Shown here piece after piece: positions 25,271-35,758 of a DNA stretch of 64,000 nt (position 1 is its first letter; the number at the start of each line of letters is the position of its first letter). Made by a program: the position numbers and the translations under genes. Below the pieces are notes generated by a model, which saw only the letters and a list, made by a program, of their open reading frames with translations, did not search any database and was not told the origin of the DNA. The DNA comes from Delftia tsuruhatensis NBRC 16741. GTDB taxonomy: Bacteria; Pseudomonadota; Gammaproteobacteria; Burkholderiales; Burkholderiaceae_C. The stretch spans positions 62,001-126,000 of the forward strand of contig NZ_BCTO01000027.1 in the NCBI RefSeq assembly GCF_001571325.1, in the 5' to 3' direction.

Positions 25271-26862
25271 GCAAGCACATCACCGCCGCACAGGCTGCAG
25301 CCTTGCTGCGCGACGGCGACATCGTCAGCGTGAGCTCGTCCAGCGGGCTGGGCTGCCCCGACAAGGTGCTGGCCGCCATTGGCGAGCGCTTCGAACGCGA
25401 GGGTGCTCCGCGCAACCTGACCACGCTGCACCCGATTGCGGCCGGCGATATGTACGGCATCAAGGGAATGGACCATCTGGCCCGGCCCGGGCTGCTGTCG
25501 CGTGTCCTGGCCGGCTCATATCCCAGCGGCCCGTCCTCGCTGCCCATGCCTGCGATCTGGCGCATGGTGGTGGACAACCAGATCCAGGCCTACAACATCC
25601 CCAGCGGCATCCTGTTCGACATGCACCGCGAGGCGGCTGCGCGGCGCCCGGGCGTGCTGACCCAGGCGGGCATGGGCACCTTTGTCGATCCCGCACAGCA
25701 GGGCTGCGCGATGAACGAGCCGGCCAGCCGCCATCCGGTAGTGCGCCTGCAGCATTTCGACGGGCGCGACTGGCTGTTCTTTCCCGCTGTGGCGCCCGAC
25801 GTGACCGTCCTGCGCGCCACCACGGCCGATGAGCGCGGCAACCTGGGCTATGAGCACGAAGGCGCGCTGCTGGGCGCGCTGGAGCAGGCGATGGCCGCAC
25901 GCAACAACGGTGGCATCGTCATCGCCCAGGTCAAGCGCATCGTCAGGGCCGGCCACCTGAGGCCGCACGATGTCCGCGTCCCCTGCCATCTGGTGGACCA
26001 TGTGGTGGTCGATGCCGATCAGTGGCAGACCACACAGACGGTGTACGACCCGGCCATCAGCGGGGAGGTTGCGCAACCGCTGTCCGGCTTCGAGCCCCAG
26101 GCCTGGGGGCCCGAGAAGGTGATTGCGCGCCGCGCCGCCATGGAGCTGGCGCACGGGCATGCCGCCAACCTGGGCTTTGGCATTGCGGCCAATGTGCCGC
26201 GCATCCTGCTCGAGGAGGGCCTGCATGGCGAGGTGACCTGGGTGATAGAGCAGGGCGCCGTCGGCGGCATGCCGCTGCTGGGCTTTGCCTTTGGCTGCGC
26301 GGCCAATGCCGATGCCATCGTGGCCTCGCCCCAGCAGTTCACCTATTTCCAGGGCGGGGGCTTCGATGTGACGCTGCTGTCCTTCCTGCAGGTGGATGGC
26401 GATGGCAGCGTCAATGTCTCGCGGCTGGGGGCCAGGCCCTATCTGACGGCCGGCTGCGGCGGCTTTGTGGATATCACGGCCCATGCGCGGCGCATCGTCT
26501 TCTGCGGACTTTTCACGGCCGGCGCCAGGCTGCGCGTGGGCGACGGGCGGCTGGACATCCTCGAGGAGGGCGGCACGCGCAAGTTCGTCGGCACGGCCGA
26601 GCACATCAGCTTCAGCGGCCTGGTCGGGCGCCAGCGCGGGCAGCGGGTGCGCTATGTGACCGAGCGCTGCGTCATCGACCTCGAAGACCAGGGACTGGTC
26701 GTGCGCGAGATCGCGCCCGGCGTGGACCTGCAGCGCGATGTGCTGGAGCAGGCCGGCATGGCGCTGCAGGTGGCGCCCGACCTGCGGCGAATGGATGAGC
26801 GCCTGTTCCACGATGCGCCCTTTGGCCTGGCCCTGCAGGCCCGGGAGGTCCGCCGTGGCTGA
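25267..26862 (+). CDS. Acyl-CoA:carboxylate CoA-transferase, fused two-domain type
   Basis: 531 residues comprising both alpha- and beta-like halves of a class I CoA-transferase (YdiF/propionate CoA-transferase architecture). The catalytic glutamate is expected in VIEQGAVGG (Glu at about 328). It would transfer CoA from a donor such as acetyl-CoA to a carboxylate. In this operon the carboxylate is most simply the product of the aldehyde dehydrogenase two genes downstream. ATGA overlap with the preceding gene and an 8-nt overlap with the next indicate tight co-translation. Confidence 0.87.
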   Translation: MSKHITAAQAAALLRDGDIVSVSSSSGLGCPDKVLAAIGERFEREGAPRNLTTLHPIAAGDMYGIKGMDHLARPGLLSRVLAGSYPSGPSSLPMPAIWRMVVDNQIQAYNIPSGILFDMHREAAARRPGVLTQAGMGTFVDPAQQGCAMNEPASRHPVVRLQHFDGRDWLFFPAVAPDVTVLRATTADERGNLGYEHEGALLGALEQAMAARNNGGIVIAQVKRIVRAGHLRPHDVRVPCHLVDHVVVDADQWQTTQTVYDPAISGEVAQPLSGFEPQAWGPEKVIARRAAMELAHGHAANLGFGIAANVPRILLEEGLHGEVTWVIEQGAVGGMPLLGFAFGCAANADAIVASPQQFTYFQGGGFDVTLLSFLQVDGDGSVNVSRLGARPYLTAGCGGFVDITAHARRIVFCGLFTAGARLRVGDGRLDILEEGGTRKFVGTAEHISFSGLVGRQRGQRVRYVTERCVIDLEDQGLVVREIAPGVDLQRDVLEQAGMALQVAPDLRRMDERLFHDAPFGLALQAREVRRG

Positions 26863-27634
26863 GACCCTGGTTCAACTGGTGCGCCAGGGCCCCGTGGCCC
26901 AGGTCACGATAGACCGGCCCGCACGGCTGAACGCGCTGACCCCCTGCATGCTCGACGCACTGGAGCACATGGCGCGCGAGATCGAGGCCGATGGCGCCAT
27001 CCGTGCCGTGGTGCTGACCGGCCGTGGCGACAGGGCCTTTTGCGCGGGCGCCGACATCCATGCCTGGGCCGCGCTGCAGCCGCTGGACATGTGGCGGCAG
27101 TGGTTGCGCCGTGGCCACCAGGTGTTCGACCGCTGGGCGCGGCTGCGCCAGCCCGTGATTGCGGCGCTCAACGGCCATGCGTTCGGCGGCGGGCTGGAGC
27201 TGGCCATCACCAGCGATGTGCGCATCGCCGTCGATACGGCGCAGTTCGCGCTGCCAGAGGCATCGATCGCCACCTGTCCCGGCTGGTCCGGCTCGCAGCG
27301 GCTGGTGCGGCTGATCGGCCCCGGCCACGCGAAGTACCTGGCCCTGGGCGGCGTGCGGCTGTCCGCCGATCAGGCGCTGGCCTGCGGGCTGGTGCATGAA
27401 CGGGTGCCGGCCAGCGAACTGGGCCTGCGCGCTGCTGCGTTGGCCCACGACATGGCAGGCCAGGCGCCCGTGGCACTGCAGCTGACCAAGCAACTGATCA
27501 ATGCCGCCGCCGGCGAAGACGCACCCGCCGCGCTGGAAGCCATGGCCGCAGCCCTGGCCGCGAGCACGGCCGATGCAGCCGAAGGCCTGCGCAGCTTCAA
27601 GGAAAAGCGCGCGCCGCGCTACCTGGGCCGCTGA
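26855..27634 (+). CDS. Enoyl-CoA hydratase/isomerase (crotonase family)
   Basis: 259 residues from a GTG start that has GGAGG 7 nt upstream and overlaps the CoA-transferase stop. The oxyanion-hole segments RAFCAGADIHAW and NGHAFGGGLELA are present. Both glutamates used by hydratases are in place (GLELA and the ALPEASI segment), which favours hydration or dehydration over other crotonase reactions. It probably acts on the CoA ester made by the preceding transferase. The C-terminus SFKEKRAPRYLGR is typical. Confidence 0.87.
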   Translation: MAETLVQLVRQGPVAQVTIDRPARLNALTPCMLDALEHMAREIEADGAIRAVVLTGRGDRAFCAGADIHAWAALQPLDMWRQWLRRGHQVFDRWARLRQPVIAALNGHAFGGGLELAITSDVRIAVDTAQFALPEASIATCPGWSGSQRLVRLIGPGHAKYLALGGVRLSADQALACGLVHERVPASELGLRAAALAHDMAGQAPVALQLTKQLINAAAGEDAPAALEAMAAALAASTADAAEGLRSFKEKRAPRYLGR

Positions 27635-27640
27635 ATCTGC

Positions 27641-27672
27641 GCCGACCTGCCGACCTGCCGACCTGCCGATTC
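27641..27672. repeat. Short tandem repeat, 8-bp unit
   Basis: GCCGACCT is repeated three times exactly, followed by a degenerate fourth copy, in the 87-bp gap between the hydratase and aldehyde dehydrogenase genes. It probably arose by slippage; no function is evident. Confidence 0.8.
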
Positions 27673-27721
27673 GCCGTCCCGCCCTTGCCTCACCCCTGAA
27701 CCACCCAAGGAGACCGCCACC

Positions 27722-29281
27722 ATGACTGCCGCGAACCCGCCTCCAGCCCATGCACCTGCAGTGAATGCAGGGGCCATGGCCGGCCTCGTCCACAGGCCCC
27801 CGTTCCATGGCCGGCTGCTCATCGATGGCGCCTGGGCCGATGCGGCCGACGGCGCGACGCTGGAACGCCGCTCCCCGGCCCACGGCACCGTGGCCAGCAT
27901 CCATGCGCGGGCCGGGCGGGCCGATGCCGCGCGTGCCATTGCCGCAGCACGCCGCGCTGCGGACCACGGGCCCTGGCCCCGCATGAAGGGTGCGCAGCGC
28001 GCCAGCGTGCTGCGTGCCGTGGCCGAACGCCTGCTGGACCGCAGGCAGGAATTGGCGCGGATGGAGACGCTGGAGACCGGCAAGCCGCTGGCCCAGTCGC
28101 TGGACGAGGTGGGCGCGGCGGCCGACCTGTGGCACTACGCCGCCGCACTGGCGCGCAACCTGCATGGCGACAGCTATGACACGCTGGGCGAGCAGACGCT
28201 GGGCGTGGTGCTGCGCGAGCCGCTGGGCGTGGTCGGCATCGTCACGCCCTGGAACTTTCCCCTGCTCATCGTCAGCCAGAAGCTGCCCTTTGCGCTGGCC
28301 GCCGGCTGCACGGCCGTGGTCAAGCCGGCCGAGGAAACATCGGCCACCACGCTGATGCTGGGCGAGATCCTCATGAACGCCGGCCTGCCGCCCGGTGCCG
28401 TCAACATCCTGCCAGGCGGCGGTGGCGCTGTCGGCGAGGTCCTGGCCGCGCACCCGGACATCGACATGCTGTCCTTCACGGGCTCCACGGAAACAGGCCG
28501 GAAGGTGGCCGCAGCATCGGCGCAGACGCTCAAGAAGCTGTCCCTGGAGCTGGGTGGCAAGAACCCCCAGATCGTCTTTGCCGACTGCGACTTCGAGGCG
28601 GCCGTCGATGCCACGGTGCTGGGCATGCACTTCAATGCCGGCCAGTGCTGCAACAGCGGCAGCCGCGTGCTGGTGCAGGCGGCCATCGCCGAGCGCTTCG
28701 TGGCCGCCGTGGCCGAGCGCGCTCGGCAGGTGCGCGTGGGCGATCCGCTGGACCAGGGCGTGCAGGTGGGCGCCATCACCACGCAGCGCCAGCTGGACGT
28801 CATCCTTACCCACATCGAGGCTGCGCGCCAGGCCGGCGCCCGCGTGGTGCTGGGCGGCGGCCGCATGGCGCGCCCGGGCCTGTATGTGGAGCCCACCGTG
28901 CTGGCCGGCGTGACGCCGGACATGGCCGTTGCCAGGCAGGAGGTCTTCGGGCCCGTGCTCGCGGTGCTGGTCTTCGAGGACCTGGACGATGCGATCGACC
29001 TGGCCAACGCCACGCTCTACGGCCTGTCAGCCGCCGTCTGGAGCCGTGACTTCAGCACCTGCCTGGCGGCGGCGCGGCGCATTAAGGCCGGCACGGTCTG
29101 GGTCAATACCTTCCTCGAAGGCCATGCCGAGCTGCCTTTAGGCGGCTACCGCCAAAGCGGCCTGGGCCGAGAGCTGGGCCGCCGTGCCGCCGAGGACTAC
29201 ACCCAGGCCAAGACCCTGCACATGCACCTGGGTGCGCGCAGCCACTGGTATCTGCCCATCCACGAAGGAGACACGGCATGA
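27722..29281 (+). CDS. Aldehyde dehydrogenase, NAD(P)-dependent
   Basis: 519 residues. The catalytic cysteine is in NAGQCCNSGSR, the general-base glutamate in LELGGKNPQ, and the cofactor motif is FTGSTETGRKV. The active-site asparagine is in TPWNFPLL. An N-terminal extension of about 25 residues before the family core is unusual but low in complexity. The ribosome site is GGAG about 9 nt before the ATG. In the proposed pathway it would oxidise an aldehyde made by one of the GMC oxidoreductases to the acid. The stop overlaps the next gene by 4 nt. Confidence 0.9.
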   Translation: MTAANPPPAHAPAVNAGAMAGLVHRPPFHGRLLIDGAWADAADGATLERRSPAHGTVASIHARAGRADAARAIAAARRAADHGPWPRMKGAQRASVLRAVAERLLDRRQELARMETLETGKPLAQSLDEVGAAADLWHYAAALARNLHGDSYDTLGEQTLGVVLREPLGVVGIVTPWNFPLLIVSQKLPFALAAGCTAVVKPAEETSATTLMLGEILMNAGLPPGAVNILPGGGGAVGEVLAAHPDIDMLSFTGSTETGRKVAAASAQTLKKLSLELGGKNPQIVFADCDFEAAVDATVLGMHFNAGQCCNSGSRVLVQAAIAERFVAAVAERARQVRVGDPLDQGVQVGAITTQRQLDVILTHIEAARQAGARVVLGGGRMARPGLYVEPTVLAGVTPDMAVARQEVFGPVLAVLVFEDLDDAIDLANATLYGLSAAVWSRDFSTCLAAARRIKAGTVWVNTFLEGHAELPLGGYRQSGLGRELGRRAAEDYTQAKTLHMHLGARSHWYLPIHEGDTA

Positions 29282-30525
29282 AGCGGCCACTGACTGCCAT
29301 GGCGCTGGCCATGGCCCTTGCCACACCGCCGGCTGCCATGGCCGGGCAGAGCGTCGAGGTCCTGCACTGGTGGACCGCTGGCGGCGAGGCCGCCGCGCTG
29401 AACCTGCTCAAGAGCGGGCTGGAAAAGCAGGGCGTGCGCTGGAACGACATGCCCGTGGCCGGTGGCGGCGGCGAGGCGGCCATGACGGCGGTGCGCGCCC
29501 GCGTGACCTCGGGCAACCCGCCCACGGCGGTGCAGATGCTGGGCTTCGACATCCTGGACTGGGGCGGCCAGGGCGTGGTCGCCGACCTGGATGCCCTGGC
29601 CGCGCGCGAGGGCTGGGACAAAAGCGTGCCGCAGGAGGTGCAGAAATTCTCGCGCTACCAGGGCCGCTGGATCGCGGCGCCAGTCAACATCCATTCGACC
29701 AACTGGCTGTGGGCCAACCGGCAGGTGCTGGCCCAGGCGGGCGTGACGGCCCAGCCAGCGAGCTTTGACGAATTCATCGCGGCGGCGCGCAAGGTGCGCC
29801 AGGCCGGTTTCATCGCCATCGCCCATGGCGGCCAGCCCTGGCAGGAGGCCATCGTGTTCGACAGCGTGGCCCTGTCCACGGGCGGCGCCGACTACTACCG
29901 CAAGGCCTTCATCGAGCGCGATCCGGCCACCATCCGGTCGGCGACCACGCGCAAGGTATTCCAGCGCATGGCGCAGATCCGCAGCCTGGTGGACAAGGAT
30001 TTTTCGGGGCGCGACTGGAACGTGGCCTCGGGCATGGTCATCGCCGGCAAGGCGGGCTTCCAGATCATGGGCGACTGGACCAAGGGCGAGTTCCTCAACG
30101 CCGGCAAGCAGCCCGGCAAGGACTTTGCCTGCTATCGCTTCCCGGGCACCCAGGGCATGGTGGCCTTCAGCACCGACCAGTTCGTGATGTTCAGGCTGTC
30201 CGACGCGGGCAAGGCGGCCGCTCAGCGCAAGCTGGCGGCCGCCATCATGGAGCCGGCCTTTCAGTCGGCGTTCAATGTCGTCAAGGGTGCGGCGCCTGCG
30301 CGCCTGGACGTGGCGGATACGGCCTTCGACGAATGCGGCAAAAAGGCCATCCGCGACGTGGCCGAGGCCGATGGCCGGCGCAGCATGCTGGGCTCCATTG
30401 CGCTGGGCCATGCGACGGCCGCATCGGCCAAGAACGCCATCTATGACGTGGTCACGCGCCACTTCAACGGCCAGATCGACGATGCCAGGGCCGTGGCCGA
30501 GCTGGCCTCGGCCCTGGCCGACTGA
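29278..30525 (+). CDS. Sugar-type ABC transporter substrate-binding protein (CUT1)
   Basis: 415 residues with a signal peptide (AMALATPPAAMAGQS, cleavage about residue 22). The mature protein starts with VEVLHWWTAGGEAAALNLLK, typical of the glucose/mannose-binding GtsA-like branch of family 1 extracellular solute-binding proteins. It should deliver a carbohydrate or polyol to the permease pair encoded next. There is no lipobox, so it is expected to be free in the periplasm. Confidence 0.88.
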   Translation: MKRPLTAMALAMALATPPAAMAGQSVEVLHWWTAGGEAAALNLLKSGLEKQGVRWNDMPVAGGGGEAAMTAVRARVTSGNPPTAVQMLGFDILDWGGQGVVADLDALAAREGWDKSVPQEVQKFSRYQGRWIAAPVNIHSTNWLWANRQVLAQAGVTAQPASFDEFIAAARKVRQAGFIAIAHGGQPWQEAIVFDSVALSTGGADYYRKAFIERDPATIRSATTRKVFQRMAQIRSLVDKDFSGRDWNVASGMVIAGKAGFQIMGDWTKGEFLNAGKQPGKDFACYRFPGTQGMVAFSTDQFVMFRLSDAGKAAAQRKLAAAIMEPAFQSAFNVVKGAAPARLDVADTAFDECGKKAIRDVAEADGRRSMLGSIALGHATAASAKNAIYDVVTRHFNGQIDDARAVAELASALAD

Positions 30526-30539
30526 TGGAGGACCCTGCC

Positions 30540-31412
30540 ATGAAGGCCGGCTGGCTCCCCAGGCTGCTGCTCAGCCCCAGCGTGCTGCTCACGCTGGTGT
30601 GCGTGTACGGATGCATTCTGTTCACGGTCTATCTGTCGTTCACGGCATCGACCCTGCTGCCGCGCCATGAATGGGCCGGCACCGCTGCCTACACGCGGCT
30701 GCTGGGGCTGGAGAACTGGAAGATCTCGGCGAACAACCTCGCGGTGTTCGCCAGCCTCTACATCGCCATTGCCATGGCGCTGGGCCTGGTACTGGCCATC
30801 CTGACCGACCAGAAGATCCGCGCCGAGGCCGTGCTGCGCTCCATCTTCCTGTACCCCATGGCCCTGTCCTTCATCGTCACGGGAACGGCGTGGAAATGGC
30901 TGCTCGACCCCGGCGTGGGCCTGGAAAAATCCATGCACCTGCTGGGCTGGCAGGGTTTTGCGTTCGGCTGGATCAAGGACGGCGACATGGCCATCTACTG
31001 CGTGGTCATCGCCGCCGTGTGGCAGACCAGCGGCTTTGCCATGGCCCTGTTCCTGGCGGGCCTGCGCGGGGTGGACTCCGAGCAGATCCATGCGGCGCGG
31101 CTCGATGGCGCGCGCACCTGGCAGGTCTACTGGCGCATCGTCCTGCCGCAATTGGGGCCGGTTTTCGTATCGGCCTTCGTGATCCTGGCGCACATGGCCA
31201 TCAAGTCCTATGACCTGGTGATTGCGCTGACCAATGGCGGGCCCGGCCGCTCGACCTGGCTGCCCTCGGTGTTCATGTACCAGTACTCGTTCACCCGCAA
31301 CGAGATGGCCGTGGGCGCGGCCAGCTCGGTGCTGATGCTGCTGGCCGTGGGCGCCATCGTCCTGCCCTATCTCTGGGGCGCCATGCGCAGTGCAGGAGGT
31401 CGCCATGACTGA
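30540..31412 (+). CDS. Sugar-type ABC transporter permease 1 (CUT1, MalF-like)
   Basis: About 290 residues with six membrane helices and the EAA loop (EQIHAARLDGARTWQVYWRI, then LPQL). ATG 30540 has GGAGG 8 nt upstream; an ATG at 30525 that overlaps the previous stop is a weaker alternative. It forms the translocation pore with the next gene's product. The two overlap by 8 nt. Confidence 0.88.
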   Translation: MKAGWLPRLLLSPSVLLTLVCVYGCILFTVYLSFTASTLLPRHEWAGTAAYTRLLGLENWKISANNLAVFASLYIAIAMALGLVLAILTDQKIRAEAVLRSIFLYPMALSFIVTGTAWKWLLDPGVGLEKSMHLLGWQGFAFGWIKDGDMAIYCVVIAAVWQTSGFAMALFLAGLRGVDSEQIHAARLDGARTWQVYWRIVLPQLGPVFVSAFVILAHMAIKSYDLVIALTNGGPGRSTWLPSVFMYQYSFTRNEMAVGAASSVLMLLAVGAIVLPYLWGAMRSAGGRHD

Positions 31413-32289
31413 GCTGCGCACACCCTGGTCCTTGACACGGCGGCTTCAGCCCTGGCGCGTGCTGCTGTATGCGGCGCTGGTCCTGCTGGCGGCGGTCTTC
31501 CTGCTGCCGGTCTATGTGATGCTGGCCAATTCGTTCAAGCCGCTCGACGAGATCCGCAGCGGCCACCTGCTGGCGCTGCCCGGGCAGTGGACGCTGGCGC
31601 CCTGGCGCAGCGCCTGGAGCACGGCGCAGATCGGCGTGCAGGCCACGGGGCTGCGGCCGTTCTTCCTCAATTCCTTCCTGGTGGCCGTGCCATCCGTGCT
31701 GCTGTCCACGGCCCTGGGCGCGCTCAACGGCTGCATCCTGACCCAGTTCCGTTTCCGGGGGGCGGACCTGCTGTTCGGCGCCATCTTGCTGTCGGTCTTC
31801 ATTCCATTCCAGATCGTGCTGATCCCCATGGCCAAGATGCTGGGGGCACTGGGCCTGGCGGGCAGCCTCAAGGGCCTGGTCTTCGTCAACACGGTGTACG
31901 GCATAGGCTTCACCACGCTGTTCTTTCGCAACTACTACGCGGCCTTCCCGGCCGAGCTGGTGCGCTCGGCGCGCATGGATGGCGCGGGGTTCTTCGGGCT
32001 GCTGTGGCGCGTGCTGCTGCCCAACAGCCTGCCCATCGTCGTGGTGGCCGCGATATGGCAGTTCACCAGCATCTGGAACGAGTTCCTGTTCGGCGCCTCG
32101 TTCAGCGATTTCAGCTCCTACCCGCTGACCGTGGCGCTGAACAACCTGGTCAACAGCAGCACCGGTGTCAAGGAATACAACGTCCACTTCGCGGGGGCGT
32201 TCATTGCGGCCTTGCCGACGCTGGCCGTGTACCTGGTATCGGGCCGGTTCTTCGTGCGCGGGCTGATGGCCGGCGCCGTCAAAGGCTGA
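31405..32289 (+). CDS. Sugar-type ABC transporter permease 2 (CUT1, MalG-like)
   Basis: About 294 residues, six membrane helices, with the EAA motif in ELVRSARMDGAGFFGLLWRV. The segment IWQFTSIWNEFLFGASFSDF is typical of the GtsC-like subgroup. AGGAGGT precedes ATG 31405, which lies within the end of the previous gene, so the pair is translationally coupled. Confidence 0.88.
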   Translation: MTELRTPWSLTRRLQPWRVLLYAALVLLAAVFLLPVYVMLANSFKPLDEIRSGHLLALPGQWTLAPWRSAWSTAQIGVQATGLRPFFLNSFLVAVPSVLLSTALGALNGCILTQFRFRGADLLFGAILLSVFIPFQIVLIPMAKMLGALGLAGSLKGLVFVNTVYGIGFTTLFFRNYYAAFPAELVRSARMDGAGFFGLLWRVLLPNSLPIVVVAAIWQFTSIWNEFLFGASFSDFSSYPLTVALNNLVNSSTGVKEYNVHFAGAFIAALPTLAVYLVSGRFFVRGLMAGAVKG

Positions 32290-32317
32290 TGCCCAGCATC
32301 TTGCAGTGAGGCATTCC

Positions 32318-33429
<1,112 letters not shown>

Positions 33430-33433
<4 letters not shown>

Positions 33434-34965
33434 CCGCCATGGCGCACAACGGGCTGGACTGCGATGTGCTCATCATCGGCTCGGGCGTGGGCGGCTCGGC
33501 CGTGGCCCTGCAACTGGCGGACAGCGGTGCGAGCGTATGGGTGCTGGAGCGCGGCCCGGTGCTGCCGCGCGAGGCGCAGAACTGGGACATCGAGGCCGTC
33601 TTCGCCGAAAGACGCTACCAGACCGACGAGGTCTGGTACGCCAGCGGGCGGGCGTTTCGGCCCGGCATGTTCTATTTCGTGGGCGGGCACACCAAGTTCT
33701 ACGGCACGGCCATGCTGCGCTTTCGGCAGCGCGATTTCGAGGCGGTGGAGCATGAGGAGGGCATCTCGCCCGCCTGGCCGCTGCGCTATGCCGATCTTGA
33801 ACCCTGGTATGCCCTGGCCGAGCAGCTGTTCGGCGTGCGCGGCCAGGGCGGCGCCGACCCCACGGAGCCGCCGCGCAGCACGGCCTATGCCCATCCCCCG
33901 GTGCCGCACGAGCCGCTGCTTTCGCGCATCGAGCAGCGCTTGCGTGCCCAGGGCCTGCGGCCGTTTCCCATGCCCTGCGCCATCGACCTGGGACCGGGCG
34001 GGCACTGCCGGCGCTGCGCCAATTGCGACGCCGTGCCCTGCATGGTGGGGGCCAAGGGCGATGCCGAAACCTGCCTGCTGCGGCCTGCGCTGGCGCACCG
34101 CAATGTGCGGCTGCACACCGGCGTGCACGTTCAGCGCCTGCTCACCGATGCGGGCGGGCGGCGCGTCGTCGCGGCGGAGGTGGTGGACCGCGGCGTGGCG
34201 CGCCGCATCACGGCGGGGCTGTTCGTGCTCAGTGCCGGCGCCATCAACTCGGCGGCCCTGCTGCTGCGCTCGGCCAATGCGCGGCATCCGCGCGGCCTGG
34301 CCAATGGCAGCGACGTGGTGGGCCGCCACTACATGACGCACAACACCACGGCCCTGATGGCATGGCACCCGTTCAGGCGCAATCGCACGCGCTTTCCCAA
34401 GACGCTGGCGCTGCACGACTTCTATTTCGGCGACGGCGCGGGCGGCCCGCCGCTGGGCAGCCTGCAACTGCTGGGAAAGATCCGCGAGCCCATGCTGCGT
34501 GCCGCCCTGCCGGGCAGCCCGAGGTGGCTGCGCAGCGCGCTGGCCGAGCGCAGTGTGGACTGGTACGCGCAAAGCGAGGACCTGCCCCACCCCAGCAGCC
34601 GCGTCACGCTGCGCGCAGACGGAGCCATCGACCTGCACTGGCACCGCACCAACCTGCGCGCCCACCAGCGTTGGGTGGCGCGCTGCGCCCAGATACTGCG
34701 CGGCACCGGCTACCCGCTGGTGCTGTCGCGCGGCTTCGGCACCGAGGTGGTGTCGCACCAGTGCGGAACGGTGCGCCTTGGGAGTGATCCGGCCACCTCG
34801 GCGCTGGACCCGCAGTGCAAGGCCTGGGAGCTGGACAACCTGTATGTGGTCGATGCGGGATTCTTCCCGTCCTCGGCCGCAGTCAACCCCGCGCTGACCG
34901 TGGCTGCCCAGGCCCTGCGCGTGGGCAGTCACCTGCGTCACCACCTTCAGGAGCTGCTGCCATGA
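33430..34965 (+). CDS. GMC-family oxidoreductase with Cys-rich motif
   Basis: 511 residues. The FAD-binding motif IIGSGVGGSAVALQLA is at the N-terminus and the C-terminal catalytic region includes VVSHQCGTVRLGSDP and VDAGFFPSSAAVNPALT. A cysteine cluster (HCRRCANCDAVPC, about residues 193-205) marks the COG2303 branch related to sugar and sugar-alcohol dehydrogenases that pass electrons to a membrane acceptor. No signal peptide is seen, so it is probably cytoplasmic or membrane-associated from the inside. It likely oxidises an alcohol group of the imported substrate. Confidence 0.85.
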
Positions 34966-35747
34966 ATCCGCAATCGACGGCACGGCGCCCCGTGGCCCTG
35001 GTCACCGGCGGCAGCCAGGGCATAGGCGCCGCCATTGCGCTGCAACTGGCGCACGACGGCTTTGACGTGGCCATCACCACGCTGCAGGACGATGGTGCCA
35101 GTGACGGCGCCAGCGTCGCGCAGATCCAGGCCTGCGGCGCGCGTGCGCTGCATGTGCGCGGCGACCTGGCCGACGTGCACGACCACGCTCGTGTGCTCGA
35201 TGCGGTCTGCGCCTGGGGCGGTGTGCCGTCCTGCCTGGTCAACAACGCAGGCATGGGCTCGCCGCGCCGCGGCGATCTGCTGGACATCCGCGCCGAGGAC
35301 TTCGACCGGGTGATGGCCACCAACCTGCGCGGCAGCTTCTTTTTCACGCAGGCCGTGGCGCAGCGCATGCTGGCTGCGCCTTCGGGCGCTGCGCGGTCCA
35401 TCGTCACCGTGTCCTCGGTCAGCGGCGAGATGGCGTCGGTGGAGCGCGGCGAGTACTGCCTGTCCAAGGCCGGCCTGGGCATGCTGACGCGCCTGTTCGC
35501 GCTGCGCCTGGCGGCGCACGGCATTGGCGTGTTCGAGCTGCGCCCCGGCATCGTCCGCACGGCCATGACGGCGGGTGCTGCCGATCGGTACGACGGGCTG
35601 ATCGCTGCGGGCCTTGTGCCCATGGGCCGCTGGGGCCGGCCCGAGGACGTGGCGCAGGCCGCCAGCGCGCTGGCAAGCGGCAGGCTGGCGTTTGCGACGG
35701 GGTCGGTGCTGCATGTGGATGGCGCGCTCTCCATCGCGCGGCTGTGA
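34962..35747 (+). CDS. Short-chain dehydrogenase/reductase
   Basis: 261 residues. TGGSQGIGAAIA is the cofactor motif, NNAG follows at about residue 90, and the catalytic Ser and Tyr-x-x-x-Lys are visible in VSSVSGEMA and EYCLSKAG. It resembles the 3-oxoacyl-ACP reductase-like group (COG1028). In the operon it could oxidise the hydroxyacyl-CoA made by the hydratase, or reduce a keto sugar. It overlaps the preceding gene by 4 nt. Confidence 0.87.
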   Translation: MNPQSTARRPVALVTGGSQGIGAAIALQLAHDGFDVAITTLQDDGASDGASVAQIQACGARALHVRGDLADVHDHARVLDAVCAWGGVPSCLVNNAGMGSPRRGDLLDIRAEDFDRVMATNLRGSFFFTQAVAQRMLAAPSGAARSIVTVSSVSGEMASVERGEYCLSKAGLGMLTRLFALRLAAHGIGVFELRPGIVRTAMTAGAADRYDGLIAAGLVPMGRWGRPEDVAQAASALASGRLAFATGSVLHVDGALSIARL

Positions 35748-35758
35748 GGAGGATGACC

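Noticed and set aside
26672-28813. Minus-strand open frame of 713 codons across the CoA-transferase, hydratase and aldehyde dehydrogenase genes
   Set aside because: Antisense shadow; the plus-strand products show complete catalytic motifs.
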